Assembly: GCA_916720015.1 (NCBI GenBank)
Contig: CAKAPZ010000059.1
Coordinates: 1 to 6,361, forward strand
Length of the DNA: 6,361 bases
Origin: an uncultured Atopobium sp.
Lineage (GTDB): Bacteria > Actinomycetota > Coriobacteriia > Coriobacteriales > Atopobiaceae
Reading direction: 5' to 3'
The translations under genes and the position numbers were made by a program. This document shows positions 5,603 to 6,361 of the stretch, one piece after another. Every line of letters starts with the position of its first letter. Position 1 is the stretch's first letter. The notes below the pieces were generated by a model that was given only the letters and a program-made list of their open reading frames with translations, did not search any database and was not told where the DNA came from.

Positions 5603-6361
5603 TTAGTCCAATTCAAGATGCTCAAGACGGTCAAACAAAACGTTTGAACGGGTAAGGAATGCGCGAGGATCAAAGATTTTCTCAAGCTCCTCATGGCTCA
5701 GCGTACAAGCTGGATCTGCCTCAAGAAGCTCCTGGTAGGATGGTCCTTCCTTGCACTGCTGAATATCTGTCCAAACCTTCATAGCGTTAGACTGGACAAT
5801 CTTGTATGCCTCTTCGCGAGTAATACCAGTGTTGACCAGGGCAAGAAGAACCTTTGACGAGAAGAGCATGCCACGGGTCTTATTGAGGTTGGCCATCATC
5901 TGCTCTGGATACAGGACCATGCCATCAAGCAGGAACTCAAGCTTTGACAGCATGTGGTCAAGAGCAATAAAGCTATCTGCCTGGGCAACGCGCTCAGCGG
6001 AAGAGTGGCTGATGTCACGCTCGTGCCAAAGAGCAACGTTATCAAAAGCAACCTGTGCGTTTGCCTTAACCACGCGGGACAAACCACAGATCTTCTCGGC
6101 AGTAATAGGGTTGCGCTTGTGAGGCATAGCGGAAGAGCCCTTCTGGCCCTTGCGGAATGGCTCTTCAGCCTCGAGGGTATCGGTCTTCTGCAGCGCACGC
6201 ATCTCAGTTGCAATACGCTCGCAGGTAGCGGCAACGGTTGCCAGAACGCCAGCAAGATAAGCGTGGTGGTCGCGAGAAATTACCTGAGTTGAAAGTGGAT
6301 CGTGGACAAGACCGAGTTTCTCGCAAACGTACTCCTCAACAAAAGGATCAATGGAAGAGTA
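5603..6361 (-). CDS. purB: Adenylosuccinate lyase, C-terminal part (cut by window edge)
   Basis: Cytoplasmic homotetrameric lyase of the fumarase/aspartase superfamily. It releases fumarate from SAICAR to give AICAR and from adenylosuccinate to give AMP. Only the last 252 codons are present; the frame is open to the right edge, so the Met at 6202 is internal, not the start. Family members are usually about 430-480 residues, so roughly half is missing. Visible landmarks are TQVISRDHHAYLAG, a TEMRALQKTDTLEAEEPF block typical of the Bacillus-type enzyme, and the superfamily signature GSSAMPHKRNP carrying the flexible catalytic-serine loop. A helical core and the C-terminal domain follow. The flexible loop is intact, so I expect a functional enzyme. 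Stop TAA, followed after 3 bases by the lipoprotein GTG. Its promoter lies outside the window. Confidence 0.97.
   Translation of the reverse strand, partial: YSSIDPFVEEYVCEKLGLVHDPLSTQVISRDHHAYLAGVLATVAATCERIATEMRALQKTDTLEAEEPFRKGQKGSSAMPHKRNPITAEKICGLSRVVKANAQVAFDNVALWHERDISHSSAERVAQADSFIALDHMLSKLEFLLDGMVLYPEQMMANLNKTRGMLFSSKVLLALVNTGITREEAYKIVQSNAMKVWTDIQQCKEGPSYQELLEADPACTLSHEELEKIFDPRAFLTRSNVLFDRLEHLELD

Noticed and set aside
5603..6202. purB read as a complete 199-residue gene starting at the Met at 6202
   Set aside because: The frame stays open for 53 more codons to the window edge, and those encode conserved lyase sequence (TQVISRDHHAYLAG). The gene is cut by the window, not truncated.

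Overview
The window reads almost entirely on the minus strand and looks like a core-chromosome segment of a Gram-positive actinobacterium. I favour the class Coriobacteriia (Atopobium/Lancefieldella/Olsenella-like), inferred from the yeast-ADE1-type purC, the Bacillus-type purB, the roughly balanced base composition and the Tat-exported lipoprotein. This is an inference from style and memory of the families; no marker gene proves it.

Layout in transcription order (right to left). The 3' part of purB (adenylosuccinate lyase) enters from the right edge. Three bases after its stop, a GTG starts a 403-residue Tat-signal lipoprotein with a probable beta-propeller fold. A 100-bp AT-rich gap rich in inverted and direct repeats follows. 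It leads into an OmpR/PhoB-family response regulator and, 11 bp after that gene's stop, a HAMP-type sensor histidine kinase. After a 54-bp gap comes purC (SAICAR synthase), whose last 14 bp overlap a small basic two-helix membrane protein of unknown function. Then come a 122-bp gap, a compact tRNA-Arg(CCT) unit with its own promoter and terminator, and about 230 bp of AT-rich DNA with no recognisable gene.

How it works together. PurC and PurB catalyse consecutive steps of de novo purine synthesis: PurC makes SAICAR and PurB cleaves it to AICAR. PurB also converts adenylosuccinate to AMP. Between them sits a complete sensory module: a surface lipoprotein, a regulator and a kinase with an extracytoplasmic sensor domain. 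Tight spacing, shared orientation and the lack of recognisable terminators between the protein genes suggest much of it is co-transcribed. The gap before the regulator and the 54-bp gap before purC are the likeliest sites of internal promoters.

Nothing looks mobile: no insertion sequence, phage gene, CRISPR array or broken gene was seen. The best candidates for new biology are the repeat-dense leader of the two-component system, a perfect 11-bp inverted repeat inside the first 22 codons of the kinase gene, and the possible functional link between the Tat lipoprotein and the kinase.
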